Shown: piece by piece, positions 1 to 7,559 of the stretch
Position numbering within the stretch: position 1 is the stretch's first letter
How the letters are laid out: each line of letters begins with the position of its first letter
DNA from: Halorubrum ruber
Lineage (GTDB): Archaea; Halobacteriota; Halobacteria; Halobacteriales; Haloferacaceae
Reading direction: 5' to 3'
Assembly: GCF_018228765.1 (NCBI RefSeq)
Contig: NZ_CP073695.1
Location: 1,612,001 to 1,676,000 of the forward strand
Length of the DNA stretch: 64,000 nucleotides
Notes under the pieces: generated by a model
Seen by the model: the letters and a program-made list of their open reading frames with translations, nothing else
Database searches by the model: none
Told to the model about the DNA's origin: nothing
Program-made: the position numbers and the translations under genes

Positions 1-610
1 TCGCGTTCCCGTCGATCACCGCGTACTCGGTGTCCGTCGTGCGACACGGCGAGTGCCCGCTGGCGCCGGTACGGGTAAGCCGAGCGTCGAGGACGGCCGG
101 GAGCCGGAAGAGGAGTGCCAGCGCGACCCGCTCGTCGGCCTCGCACGACTCGTCGGGCGGGCGAAGCTCGCTACAGTACTCGTACTCGACGCGCCCGGGC
201 TGCCAGGACACCGACTCGATGTCGAGCCGCTCACACGACTCGACGCCGGCCGGCGAGACGTACACGGTCTCCGTCTCGTAGTCCGTCTCGTCGAGGAACG
301 ACCGGACCCGCTCGCGGTCCGCGTCGGAGACGCCCTCGGCGACCAACAGCTCGTCCGCTCGGTCCGCGCTCGTGACGAGCTCGCGACCGATCCGGGCTGG
401 CTTGTTCTCGTCGTTCGCTTCGCTCCCGTCGAGGAGGACGCTCTCGCCGGACGGGTTCCGCGGCTTCACGACTGTCGGGTCCATCTCCGTGCCTCTCGTC
501 TGCGGTCGGGCGGACTCCGCCTGCGGGTCGCTCGCGCCGGAACAGCCGGCGAGCGCGCCGACGACGCCGAGGGCGGCGCTCCCGAGGAGGGCTCGTCGCG
601 TGGGGGCCAT
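1..610 (-). CDS. putative haloarchaeal lipoprotein, C-terminus cut by window edge
   Basis: The reading frame starts at the ATG complementary to 608-610 and stays open to base 1, so only the first 203 codons are present. The N-terminus has an Arg-Arg pair at residues 5-6, a hydrophobic stretch, and a lipobox Leu-Ala-Gly-Cys at 20-23. This is the usual haloarchaeal layout for a Tat-exported lipoprotein anchored through Cys23. The mature part is hydrophilic and holds several further cysteines near residues 113, 132, 142 and 172, which could form disulfides outside the cell. I do not recognise the domain. It follows the aldo/keto reductase on the same strand, 115 bp away. The lipoprotein call is firm and the function is unknown. 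Confidence 0.75.
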   Translation of the reverse strand, partial: MAPTRRALLGSAALGVVGALAGCSGASDPQAESARPQTRGTEMDPTVVKPRNPSGESVLLDGSEANDENKPARIGRELVTSADRADELLVAEGVSDADRERVRSFLDETDYETETVYVSPAGVESCERLDIESVSWQPGRVEYEYCSELRPPDESCEADERVALALLFRLPAVLDARLTRTGASGHSPCRTTDTEYAVIDGNA

Positions 611-725
611 GGAACGGGCTTGGACCGGTTCCGACAAACGCTTTGTGGCGTCCGTCGCCGGTGCCGGATCCGCGGCGTCGTGGTCGACGGGGCCGACTCC
701 GCGGCGTCCCGTCCGTCGCCCGTGT

Positions 726-1838
726 TCACTCGAAGACGGCGTCGAACGCCGACGCCCCGAGCGGGTCGAAGGTGCCGGCCGCAACGTTCTCGCGGACGTG
801 GCCGGGGTCGGTCGTCCCCACGAGCGACGAGGTGACGCCCGGGGCGCTCCGGGCGAAGTTGAGCGCGCGCTGGGCCGGCGTCTCCCCCGCGAGCGTCGCG
901 TCGACGTCCGCGGGGATCCCGCCCTCGACGGCCAGATCCCCCTGCCCGATGCTCGCGCTCGTCACGACCGAGAGCCCGGCCTCGTGGGCGAATTCGAGGG
1001 CCGAGACTGGGCCGTCGGCGTCGGTGCCGGGCGGCGCGGGCTGGTTCCGCCGCGTGAACGCGTCTGCCATCGCGACGTTGAAGGGGAGCTGAATCGCCTC
1101 GAATCCGTGGTCGTCGTCGGGACCGACCGCCTCGCCGGCGGCCTCGGCACGGGCGAGCACTTCGGCGAGCGAGAGGTAGTCGTCGGCGTCCTCGGGGACA
1201 CGGAACGCGCTCCACGACGCGACGCCGTACGCGCCGACGTCGCCCGCGGCCCGCCGGCGTTCGAGGGCCTCGAAGGCGGCTTCGAGCGCATCGTACACGT
1301 CCGCTCGCGAGCGGGCGGCGAGCTGGGTCTCGGGGTTGTGGACGTAGAAGCAGTCGACGGAGTCGAGGTCGAGCCGGTCGAGCGAGCGGTCCAGCGACCA
1401 CTCCAAGTAGTCGGGCGTCATCGCGTGCGCCCCGTTCGCGAGGTCGTCGGGGTCGACGATCTCGGGCTCGACGAACCGCTCGCGGACGTACGCGCTCGGG
1501 TCGTCCGGGCGCTCCCCGTCGAACGGGAGGAAGCCGCCCTTCGTCGCGACGACCACCGACTCGCGGTCGACGGGGGCGTCACGGAGCGCCTCGCCGACGA
1601 CGCGCTCGGCGCGGCCGCACCGGTAGTTGGCCGCGGTGTCGACGTGGTTCACGCCCGACCGGAGCGCCAGTTCGATCGACTCGCGCGAGGCCGCGTCGAC
1701 TGCGGGCGTCGGCTCGCCGAGGTACGTCCCGATCCCGACGCTGGAGACGACGCCCGGTCCGAAGCGACGGAAGTAGGTGCGCCCGAAGGCGTCGCCGAAC
1801 CGGTTCCGGTACCCCCAGAGAGCCTCGCGAGTCGCCAT
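726..1838 (-). CDS. aldo/keto reductase family oxidoreductase
   Basis: This 370-residue protein has the aldo/keto reductase barrel pattern. An early strand ends in GIGTYLG, then HVDTAANYRCG near residues 85-95 carries the Asp and Tyr of the catalytic tetrad, ATKGG near 120 supplies the Lys, and VDCFYVHNPE near 170 the His. The C-terminal part (SSLVGTTDPGHVRENV) matches the NADP-phosphate binding end of the family. The family reduces carbonyls with NAD(P)H in the cytoplasm; the substrate cannot be told from sequence. It is longer than the usual 320 or so residues because of an insertion near residues 215-260. The ATG at 1838 is the natural start. Confidence 0.88.
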   Translation of the reverse strand: MATREALWGYRNRFGDAFGRTYFRRFGPGVVSSVGIGTYLGEPTPAVDAASRESIELALRSGVNHVDTAANYRCGRAERVVGEALRDAPVDRESVVVATKGGFLPFDGERPDDPSAYVRERFVEPEIVDPDDLANGAHAMTPDYLEWSLDRSLDRLDLDSVDCFYVHNPETQLAARSRADVYDALEAAFEALERRRAAGDVGAYGVASWSAFRVPEDADDYLSLAEVLARAEAAGEAVGPDDDHGFEAIQLPFNVAMADAFTRRNQPAPPGTDADGPVSALEFAHEAGLSVVTSASIGQGDLAVEGGIPADVDATLAGETPAQRALNFARSAPGVTSSLVGTTDPGHVRENVAAGTFDPLGASAFDAVFE

Positions 1839-1922
1839 GTGGTCGAGGTAGTCGGCTCGCGGGTAAAAGTCGCGCGGGAGATCGGGTCGCCGCGGTCCGT
1901 CCGCCTCTGTCGAGGGCGCCGG

Positions 1923-2552
1923 TCAGTCGGCCACGCGGAAGGTCCGCGTCGTGTCCCTGTCGCCGTGGACGACGTTGACCTCGACGAGGCCCAGCGAGGT
2001 GAATATCTCCCCCCAGTCGCGGTAGTACAGCGGCGTCTCGTCGTCGACGTAGTTCACGTCCGGGTCGGCCGACGCCGACCCGCGCGTCGGGTCCTCGATT
2101 TCGGCCGTGACGAGCACGTCGTCGGTGATCCGCGCGATCTCCGCGAAGGCCGACTCGACGTCCGGATGGAGGTGTTGGAGCGTCTCGACCGAGTACACCG
2201 CGTCGAACGCGCCGTCGTCGAACTCCTCCACGAGGTCCTCGATCGCGCCGCAGTAGAACGTGCCATGCGCGGCGAGTTCGGGGTAGGCGTCTCGCATCGT
2301 CTCGAACGCCTCGGCGTTGATGTCGATCCCCGAGAGGTCCTCGAACCCGTGGTCGGCGAGGTGTTCGAGGTGTCGGCCCGAGCCGCACCCCAGTTCGAGG
2401 ACGGCGGCGTCGCGGTCGAGGTGTGCGTCGAGCGCCTCGCGGATCAGCTCGCTCGTCTCGTTCGGCCCGTAGTGCGCGTAGTACGCCGGTGAGTATTCGC
2501 CCGCCCGGTTCGTCCACGACTCTCGGACGGAATCTGGTTCCACGTCTGTCAA
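1923..2552 (-). CDS. class I SAM-dependent methyltransferase
   Basis: The 209-residue protein has a Rossmann-type SAM-binding core. Motif I is VLELGCGSGRHLEHL near residues 50-64, the acidic ribose-binding loop is LSGIDINAEAF near 74-84, and a GAFDAVYSVETLQHLHPD segment near 113-130 is motif IV of the Methyltransf_11/25 type. There is no substrate-binding domain that would name the target. It is upstream of and codirectional with the aldo/keto reductase, but the gap of 84 bp leaves cotranscription open. The start is ATG at 2552. The family call is firm and the substrate unknown. Confidence 0.88.
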   Translation of the reverse strand: MTDVEPDSVRESWTNRAGEYSPAYYAHYGPNETSELIREALDAHLDRDAAVLELGCGSGRHLEHLADHGFEDLSGIDINAEAFETMRDAYPELAAHGTFYCGAIEDLVEEFDDGAFDAVYSVETLQHLHPDVESAFAEIARITDDVLVTAEIEDPTRGSASADPDVNYVDDETPLYYRDWGEIFTSLGLVEVNVVHGDRDTTRTFRVAD

Positions 2553-2760
2553 CGCGGGCAGAGAGGGAAAACGTCGTCGGACGGCGTTCCGCCGGCGGTG
2601 CGCGGCGGTTCGCGTGTCGTCTCGTGTTTCGGTAGCACGGCTCTGCTGAAATCCTCTTCTTCAGACATATTCTCGTCTGTAACGTCTGGTCGCTGAAGCG
2701 TGCTTCTTGATCTATCGCGGGAGTTGGTGTCGTACGTCGCTCAGTGTGATGGCGTGGGTA
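2553..2760. other. intergenic stretch without a recognised gene
   Basis: I see no convincing reading frame here. The stretch is less G+C rich than the genes around it and ends where the TATA-box pair of structured element A begins. A short piece near 2638-2675 faintly resembles the end of an insertion sequence, but there is no matching second end and no transposase remnant. Confidence 0.5.
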
Positions 2761-2802
2761 TTTATAAGCCAGATCGCGGTGTTGCTGTCGGCTATTTATA
2801 AG
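2761..2802 (+). promoter_or_regulatory. tandem TATA-box pair heading element A
   Basis: Two TTTATAAG boxes lie 34 bp apart (TTATAA cores at 2762 and 2796). The second is 35 bp before the CAAAG that opens the element's first stem at 2831, so a transcript would start about 5-10 nt before that stem by normal haloarchaeal spacing. Element E has the same 34-bp pair, with the shared motifs CGGTGTT and GTC-GCT between the boxes, so the pair was copied with the element. Promoter activity is inferred. Confidence 0.55.
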
Positions 2803-2823
2803 TGGTCGACGCTGCTGCGGTGA

Positions 2824-3101
2824 ACGTCTTCAAAGCCCCAGTCGCGAGGCGGCCGCACGCTCGCTGCGCTCCTCACTCAGTCGCTATCGCTCCCTCGTTG
2901 CGGTGCTTACGTCGCCTGCGGCCGCCTCGCGACTGCCCCTTTGAGTCCCGCCCCGCACAGCACCGCAACCGCACCTCACGCCTCCCCAGCCTCGCGGTTC
3001 GCTCGGGGCTCCCTCCGGTCGCCCACGTCGCTCACCGCGTCCCTCGCGGGCTGGCTCGCGGCCTCCGCTTCGCTCCGGCCGCTCGCAGGCGCGCCACCGC
3101 A
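2824..3101 (+). ncRNA. structured intergenic element A (candidate novel RNA)
   Basis: Copy 1 of 6. The first helix pairs TCAAAG (2830-2835) with CTTTGA (2939-2944). An internal loop of CCCC opposite GCCC follows, then 17 perfect pairs between AGTCGCGAGGCGGCCGC (2840-2856) and its complement (2918-2934). The helix apex holds the conserved GGTGCTTACGTCGCCT. Downstream come the unpaired CCTCCCCAGCCTCG motif, a second hairpin based on CGCGGT/ACCGCG, and a third hairpin ending in GGCGCGCCACCGC. Open frames inside it are by-products of its composition. It lies between the divergent methyltransferase and GMC oxidoreductase genes. Confidence 0.6.
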
Positions 3102-3308
3102 CCGGCTGCCATTTGTAAGCGTTCGTCGCCGTTGATCACGGCCATTTAAATACTGAATCGCGCCCGGCGATCTGCGATACTCACTCGCGCTATCGCTCGC
3201 CGCTACCCCTGTACTGAGCGATTAGGGTGCGAAAATATCAATTTCTGAGGATTTTAACAAAGCCGGTAGCACGGGTACACTTAATTGTCCGACCGTCCAC
3301 GACTTTCC

Positions 3309-4934
3309 ATGACAAGCACGGAATACGACTTCGTCGTGGTCGGCGCCGGGTCGGCGGGCTGCGTCCTCGCGAACCGACTCACCGCCGACCCGGAGACGAG
3401 CGTCCTGCTCTTGGAGGCGGGTACGCCCGACGACGACCGGAACATCTCGATTCCGGCGGCGTTCCCGGAGCTATTCAAGACCGACGCGGACTGGGAGTAC
3501 TACACCGAGCCGCAGGACGGCTGCGCCGGCCGGGAGCTCTACTGGCCGCGCGGCAAGACGCTCGGGGGGTGTTCCTCGACCAACGCGATGATCTACGTTC
3601 GGGGCCACCCCTCGGACTACGACGGCTGGGCCGAGCTGGGCAACGACGGGTGGGCGTACGACTCGATGCTGGAGTACTTCAAGCGCGCGGAGACGTTCGA
3701 GCCGGGGGACTCGTCCTACCACGGGGACGAGGGGCCGCTCAACGTCACCGACCAGTCGTCGCCGCGGCCCGCCTCCGAGGCGTTCGTCCGCGCCGCGGCG
3801 CAGGCCGGGTACGACCGCAACGACGACTTCAACGGGGCCGAGCAGGCCGGCGTCGGGCTCTACCACGTCACGCAGAAGGACGGAAAACGCCACAGCGCGG
3901 CCGACGCGTACCTCAAGCCCGCGCTCGATCGGCCGAACCTCACCGCCGAGACCGGCGCGCAGGTGACCGAGGTCACCATCGAAGACGGTCGAGCGACGGG
4001 GGTGGAGTACAGTCAGGACGGCGAGATCCGGTCCGTCGACGCGACCGAGGAAGTCGTCCTCAGCGCCGGCGCGGTCAACTCCCCGCAGCTGCTCATGCTC
4101 TCGGGGATCGGCGACCCCGACCACCTCGCGGACCACGGCATCGACGTGGAGGCGGCCTCGCCCGGTGTCGGTCGGAACCTCCAGGACCACCTGTTCGCGT
4201 TCACCGTCTACGAGACGGACGACGACGTGAGCACGCTGGACGACGCCGGGAGCCTCCGGGACCTGTTCAACTGGTTCGTCTTCAAGCGCGGGAAGCTCAC
4301 CTCCAACGTCGGCGAGGCCGGCGGCTTCGTTCGCACCGACGAGGGCGAGCCCCGGCCGGACCTCCAGTTCCACTTCGCGCCCTCCTACTTCATGGAACAC
4401 GGGCTCGAGAACCCCGAGGAGGGGCGAGGGCTGTCGATCGGCGCGACGCAGCTCCGACCGGAGAGCCGCGGCCGCGTCAGGCTCAGTTCGGACGACCCGT
4501 TCGAGGCGCCCGCCATCGACCCGAACTACCTCGACGAGCGCGCGGACCTCGAAACCCTCGTCGAGGGCGTCAAGCGTGCCCGCGAGATCGCCGACCAGGA
4601 CGCGCTTTCGGAGTATCTCGACCGCGAGCTGTGGCCCGGCGAGGACGTCGAGACCGACGAGGAGATCGCCCGACACGTCCGCGAGGAGTGTCACACCGTG
4701 TACCACCCCGTCGGGACGTGTAAGATGGGCGACGACGACGCGGCGGTCGTGGACGACGAGCTCCGCGTCCGCGGGGTCGAGGGGCTCCGCGTCGTCGACG
4801 CGAGCGTGATGCCCACGCTCGTCGGCGGGAACACGAACGCGCCGACGATAGCGATCGCCGAGCGGGCGGCGGACCTGATTCGAGAGGATCGGACGGCGGC
4901 CGCCGAGGGATCGGTCTCGGCCGCCGGCGACTGA
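3309..4934 (+). CDS. GMC-family FAD oxidoreductase (choline dehydrogenase-like)
   Basis: The 541-residue flavoprotein opens with the FAD-binding beta-alpha-beta motif VVVGAGSAGCVLANRL. GMC signature 1 is seen near residues 80-105 (GGCSSTNAMIYVRGHPSDYD) and signature 2 as GAVNSPQLLMLSGIG near 250-265. The C-terminus has the catalytic His in YHPVGTCKMG near 465 and the Asn-bearing VGGNTNAPTIAIAERAA. These enzymes oxidise alcohols; choline to betaine aldehyde is one option in a halophile, but the substrate is not determined by sequence. The ATG at 3309 is preferred to an upstream in-frame TTG at 3285. It stands alone, downstream of element A. Confidence 0.9.
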   Translation: MTSTEYDFVVVGAGSAGCVLANRLTADPETSVLLLEAGTPDDDRNISIPAAFPELFKTDADWEYYTEPQDGCAGRELYWPRGKTLGGCSSTNAMIYVRGHPSDYDGWAELGNDGWAYDSMLEYFKRAETFEPGDSSYHGDEGPLNVTDQSSPRPASEAFVRAAAQAGYDRNDDFNGAEQAGVGLYHVTQKDGKRHSAADAYLKPALDRPNLTAETGAQVTEVTIEDGRATGVEYSQDGEIRSVDATEEVVLSAGAVNSPQLLMLSGIGDPDHLADHGIDVEAASPGVGRNLQDHLFAFTVYETDDDVSTLDDAGSLRDLFNWFVFKRGKLTSNVGEAGGFVRTDEGEPRPDLQFHFAPSYFMEHGLENPEEGRGLSIGATQLRPESRGRVRLSSDDPFEAPAIDPNYLDERADLETLVEGVKRAREIADQDALSEYLDRELWPGEDVETDEEIARHVREECHTVYHPVGTCKMGDDDAAVVDDELRVRGVEGLRVVDASVMPTLVGGNTNAPTIAIAERAADLIREDRTAAAEGSVSAAGD

Positions 4935-5102
4935 GCCGGCTCGCTCCGTTTCGGTACTGATAGGCCGACCCAGCCGCTCTCCGTTCGGAACCGACGGACC
5001 TCGTCACGCACCCTCTAACGCGGGCCACGCGTCGATCCAGCCCGGGCGTCAGACGCCCGCACGACGCAACGACTATACGGACTCCGGGAGTCACGTGTGA
5101 TA

Positions 5103-5918
5103 ATGGCCTCGCTCACCGACCACCTGGCGGACCTCGTTGAGGACGTCGACGCCGCCCTGCTGTTCTCCCCGACGAGTTCCTTCTACGAGCGATTCGCGGA
5201 CGCCGACGCCGAGGTCGAGGTCGTCGTCGTCGCGCCCGACAACGACGTCGACGCGGAGACGTTCGTCGAGCTCCCCCTCCCGTTCGACAACGTCAAAGAC
5301 CGGATCCGGTTCGGTATCGAGGGCGCGATGGACGAGGGGCTCCTCGCCGAGGGCGACGAGGTCGCGTGCGTCGCCTCGGTGTTCGACGCCGGCTCGGACG
5401 CGGTGATCCGGGCGACCGTCGACGAGGGGGTCCACACCGGTATCTACGACCTGTTCACCAACTCGCGGGCGGAGCCGAGCGTGATCCGCGACGTGTTCGA
5501 GGTCGCGATCGAGCTCGGACAGAAGGGGCAGAAGGGGAAGCCGGTGGGCGCGCTGTTCGTCGTCGGCGACGCGGGGAAGGTGATGAACAAGTCGCGGCCG
5601 CTCAGCTACAACCCCTTCGAGAAGAGCCACGTCCACGTCGGCGACCCGATCGTGAACGTCATGCTCAAGGAGTTCTCGCGGCTGGACGGCGCCTTCGTCG
5701 TCTCCGACTCCGGGAAGATCGTCTCGGCGTACCGCTACCTCGAACCCGCCGCCGAGGGGGTCGACATCCCGAAGGGGCTCGGCGCGCGTCACATGTCCGG
5801 CGCGGCGATCACCCGCGACACGAACTCGACCGCCATCGTCCTCTCCGAGTCCGACGGGCTCGTCCGGGCGTTCAAGGCCGGGGAACTCGTCTTGGAGATC
5901 GATCCGGAGGAGTACTGA
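5103..5918 (+). CDS. dacZ: diadenylate cyclase DacZ (c-di-AMP synthase)
   Basis: This 271-residue protein ends in a DisA_N/DAC catalytic domain of the archaeal DacZ type. The ATP-binding DGA motif is Asp195-Gly196-Ala197 and the second motif is GARHMSGA with Arg229-His230. The N-terminal 130 residues form the archaeal pyruvate-kinase-like alpha/beta region. DacZ condenses two ATP into c-di-AMP, which in Haloferax volcanii must be kept within limits and affects osmotic behaviour (established for the family). The mechanosensitive channel gene starts 3 bp after the stop, so the two are surely cotranscribed. The ATG at 5103 was chosen over an in-frame upstream codon at 5097. Confidence 0.93.
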   Translation: MASLTDHLADLVEDVDAALLFSPTSSFYERFADADAEVEVVVVAPDNDVDAETFVELPLPFDNVKDRIRFGIEGAMDEGLLAEGDEVACVASVFDAGSDAVIRATVDEGVHTGIYDLFTNSRAEPSVIRDVFEVAIELGQKGQKGKPVGALFVVGDAGKVMNKSRPLSYNPFEKSHVHVGDPIVNVMLKEFSRLDGAFVVSDSGKIVSAYRYLEPAAEGVDIPKGLGARHMSGAAITRDTNSTAIVLSESDGLVRAFKAGELVLEIDPEEY

Positions 5919-5921
5919 CCC

Positions 5922-6710
5922 ATGTCCGCGGCTCAGATCTCCGTTCCCGAGTTCCTCCTGAACGTCCCGTATCGGATCTGGCTGGCGCTCGGCGTCCTCC
6001 TGTTGGGACTCGTGTTAGCGTACCTCACCGGCGTGATCAACCGCCGGCTGCTCCGGCGCGCCGGCGTCCCCGAGGTGATCGAGGGGACCGCCTTCGAGCG
6101 GACGGCCCGCGAGTTCGACACCTCCACGGTGCGAATCTTGGCCAAGCTGTCGAGCTACTTCATCCTCGCCGTCACCGTCATCGTCGCGCTCACCGTCGCG
6201 GACGTGAACTACCTCGAACAGTTCTGGTCGGGCGTCGCCGCCTTCCTCCCGCGGCTGTTCGTCGCCGTGGTCGTGTTCATCGTCGGAATCGTCGTCGGCG
6301 ACAAGGCCGAACTGCTCGTCGCCGAGCGCCTCCGGGGGATAAAGCTCCCCGAACTCGGCGTGCTCCCGACGCTCGTGAAGTACAGCGTCGTGTACGTCGC
6401 GACGCTCATCGCGCTCGGCCAGGTCGGCGTCCAGACGCTCGCGCTCATCGTGCTGCTCGCGGCGTACGCGTTCGCGCTCGTGCTGTTCGCCGCGCTCGCG
6501 ACGAAGGACTTGGTCGCCTCGGCCGCGGCCGGCGTCTTCCTCCTCCTCCGGCAGCCGTACGGCATCGGCGACGAGGTGCGGGTCGCCGGCGAGCGCGGCG
6601 TCGTTCAGGAGGTCGACCTGTTCGTCACCCACATCGAGACGGACGGCGAGGAACACGTCGTCCCGAACCACGCGGTGTTCCGCGAAGGGATCGTGCTGAT
6701 CCGGGATTAG
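5922..6710 (+). CDS. small MscS-like mechanosensitive ion channel
   Basis: The 262-residue membrane protein has four or five hydrophobic segments: residues about 20-38, 70-90, 105-126, 145-160 and 165-190. The last runs into a pore-lining helix (ALATKDLVASAAAGVFLLLRQ) and a beta domain of MscS type (GIGDEVRVAGERGVVQEVDLFVTHIET, then VVPNHAVF). MscS channels release solutes on hypo-osmotic shock. There is no long C-terminal cage domain, so the protein is shorter than classic MscS. It sits 3 bp behind dacZ. Because c-di-AMP acts on K+ and osmolyte transport in other organisms, a functional link between the two is likely but inferred. Confidence 0.88.
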   Translation: MSAAQISVPEFLLNVPYRIWLALGVLLLGLVLAYLTGVINRRLLRRAGVPEVIEGTAFERTAREFDTSTVRILAKLSSYFILAVTVIVALTVADVNYLEQFWSGVAAFLPRLFVAVVVFIVGIVVGDKAELLVAERLRGIKLPELGVLPTLVKYSVVYVATLIALGQVGVQTLALIVLLAAYAFALVLFAALATKDLVASAAAGVFLLLRQPYGIGDEVRVAGERGVVQEVDLFVTHIETDGEEHVVPNHAVFREGIVLIRD

Positions 6711-6814
6711 CCCCCGATCCGACCACGTTGCGGCAGACGCCGACTCCGTTACCGATTCTCACGCTGTGAAAGTCGTTGTCACCCTATAACACGACGCGGC
6801 GCCAACGTCGAGAC

Positions 6815-7480
6815 ATGACCCCCGATACCGCGAGCGTCGCCTGCGACGGCTGGGACGGCAGCGAGTGCGAGGGGACCCCCCACTGTCCGCCGCGCTGTCC
6901 GCGGTTCGTCGACAAGGAGGGCGCGCGCTGGACGATCCGGCCCGCGACCGACGCGGACGAGCCGTTCCTCGCAGAGATGTACGAGCGGTTCGACCGCGCA
7001 GACCGCGCGCAGGGGCTCCCGCCGGTGAGCCGGCGCCGGCGCGTCGACTGGATCCGATCCATGCTGTCGGAGGGGAACAACGTCGTCGCCGAGCGGAACG
7101 GCGAACTGTTCGGCCACGCGATGTACACCCCGACCGACGCCGACACCCCCGAACTCGCCGTCTTCGTCCACCCGGACGCGCAGGACCGCGGCGTCGGGAC
7201 GGAGCTGTGCCGTCACGTGATCGCCAACGCCGCCGCGGCCGGCCGCGAGGGGATCGAACTCCACGTCGAGACCGGGAACCGGCCCGCGCGGAGCGTCTAC
7301 CGGACGGTCGGCTTCGAAGTCGTCGAGCGGCGCGGCGACCTCCGGATGCGCCTCGACCTCGACGATCCGATCGCGACCGAGGTCCGCTGGCCGCCGCTCG
7401 CCCGCGAGGGCCCCGCGGAGCCGGCGGTCGACCTCTCGCCGGGCGACGGCGGGGCCTCGCGCTCGCCCGCGGACGACTGA
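6815..7480 (+). CDS. GNAT acetyltransferase with N-terminal cysteine cluster
   Basis: The 221-residue protein has a GNAT fold from about residue 38 to 175. It starts WTIRPATDADEPFLAEMY and contains the acetyl-CoA binding loop DRGVGTELCRHV (motif A) and an RSVYRTVGFEVVER end (motif B). Ahead of this lies a short stretch with five cysteines and a histidine, C-x6-C-x4-HC-x3-C, which looks like a metal-binding knuckle and is unusual for the family. The C-terminal 40 residues are low-complexity and acidic. ATG at 6815 is taken because it begins just before the Cys cluster. The substrate is unknown; either a protein N-terminus or a small amine is possible. Confidence 0.82.
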   Translation: MTPDTASVACDGWDGSECEGTPHCPPRCPRFVDKEGARWTIRPATDADEPFLAEMYERFDRADRAQGLPPVSRRRRVDWIRSMLSEGNNVVAERNGELFGHAMYTPTDADTPELAVFVHPDAQDRGVGTELCRHVIANAAAAGREGIELHVETGNRPARSVYRTVGFEVVERRGDLRMRLDLDDPIATEVRWPPLAREGPAEPAVDLSPGDGGASRSPADD

Positions 7481-7559
7481 GCGCCGTCGATCGGTCGCCC
7501 GCATTCGACTCCTCGCCACCGCAACCGTTAGGCCCCGCCGACCCCAGGGTCCCGTAACC

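Noticed and set aside
372-2492. A 706-residue frame on the plus strand, and similar long frames such as 44928-46850 minus and 30313-32706-region plus frames
   Set aside because: Each is the opposite-strand or shifted frame of a well supported gene and has no recognisable motif.
2638-2675. Possible insertion-sequence end (GGCTCTGCTGAAATCCTC)
   Set aside because: It reminded me of haloarchaeal IS termini, but no second terminal repeat, target duplication or transposase remnant was found.
2802-3149. Protein-length open frames inside the intergenic elements (also 12511-12828, 20218-20655, 26917-27354, 54943-55350 and their reverse strands)
   Set aside because: They recur in several frames of every copy, with compositions unlike haloarchaeal proteins (Arg/Ser/Pro-rich), and follow the stem-loop structure. 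High-G+C DNA keeps frames open by chance. They are likely sources of false hypothetical proteins.
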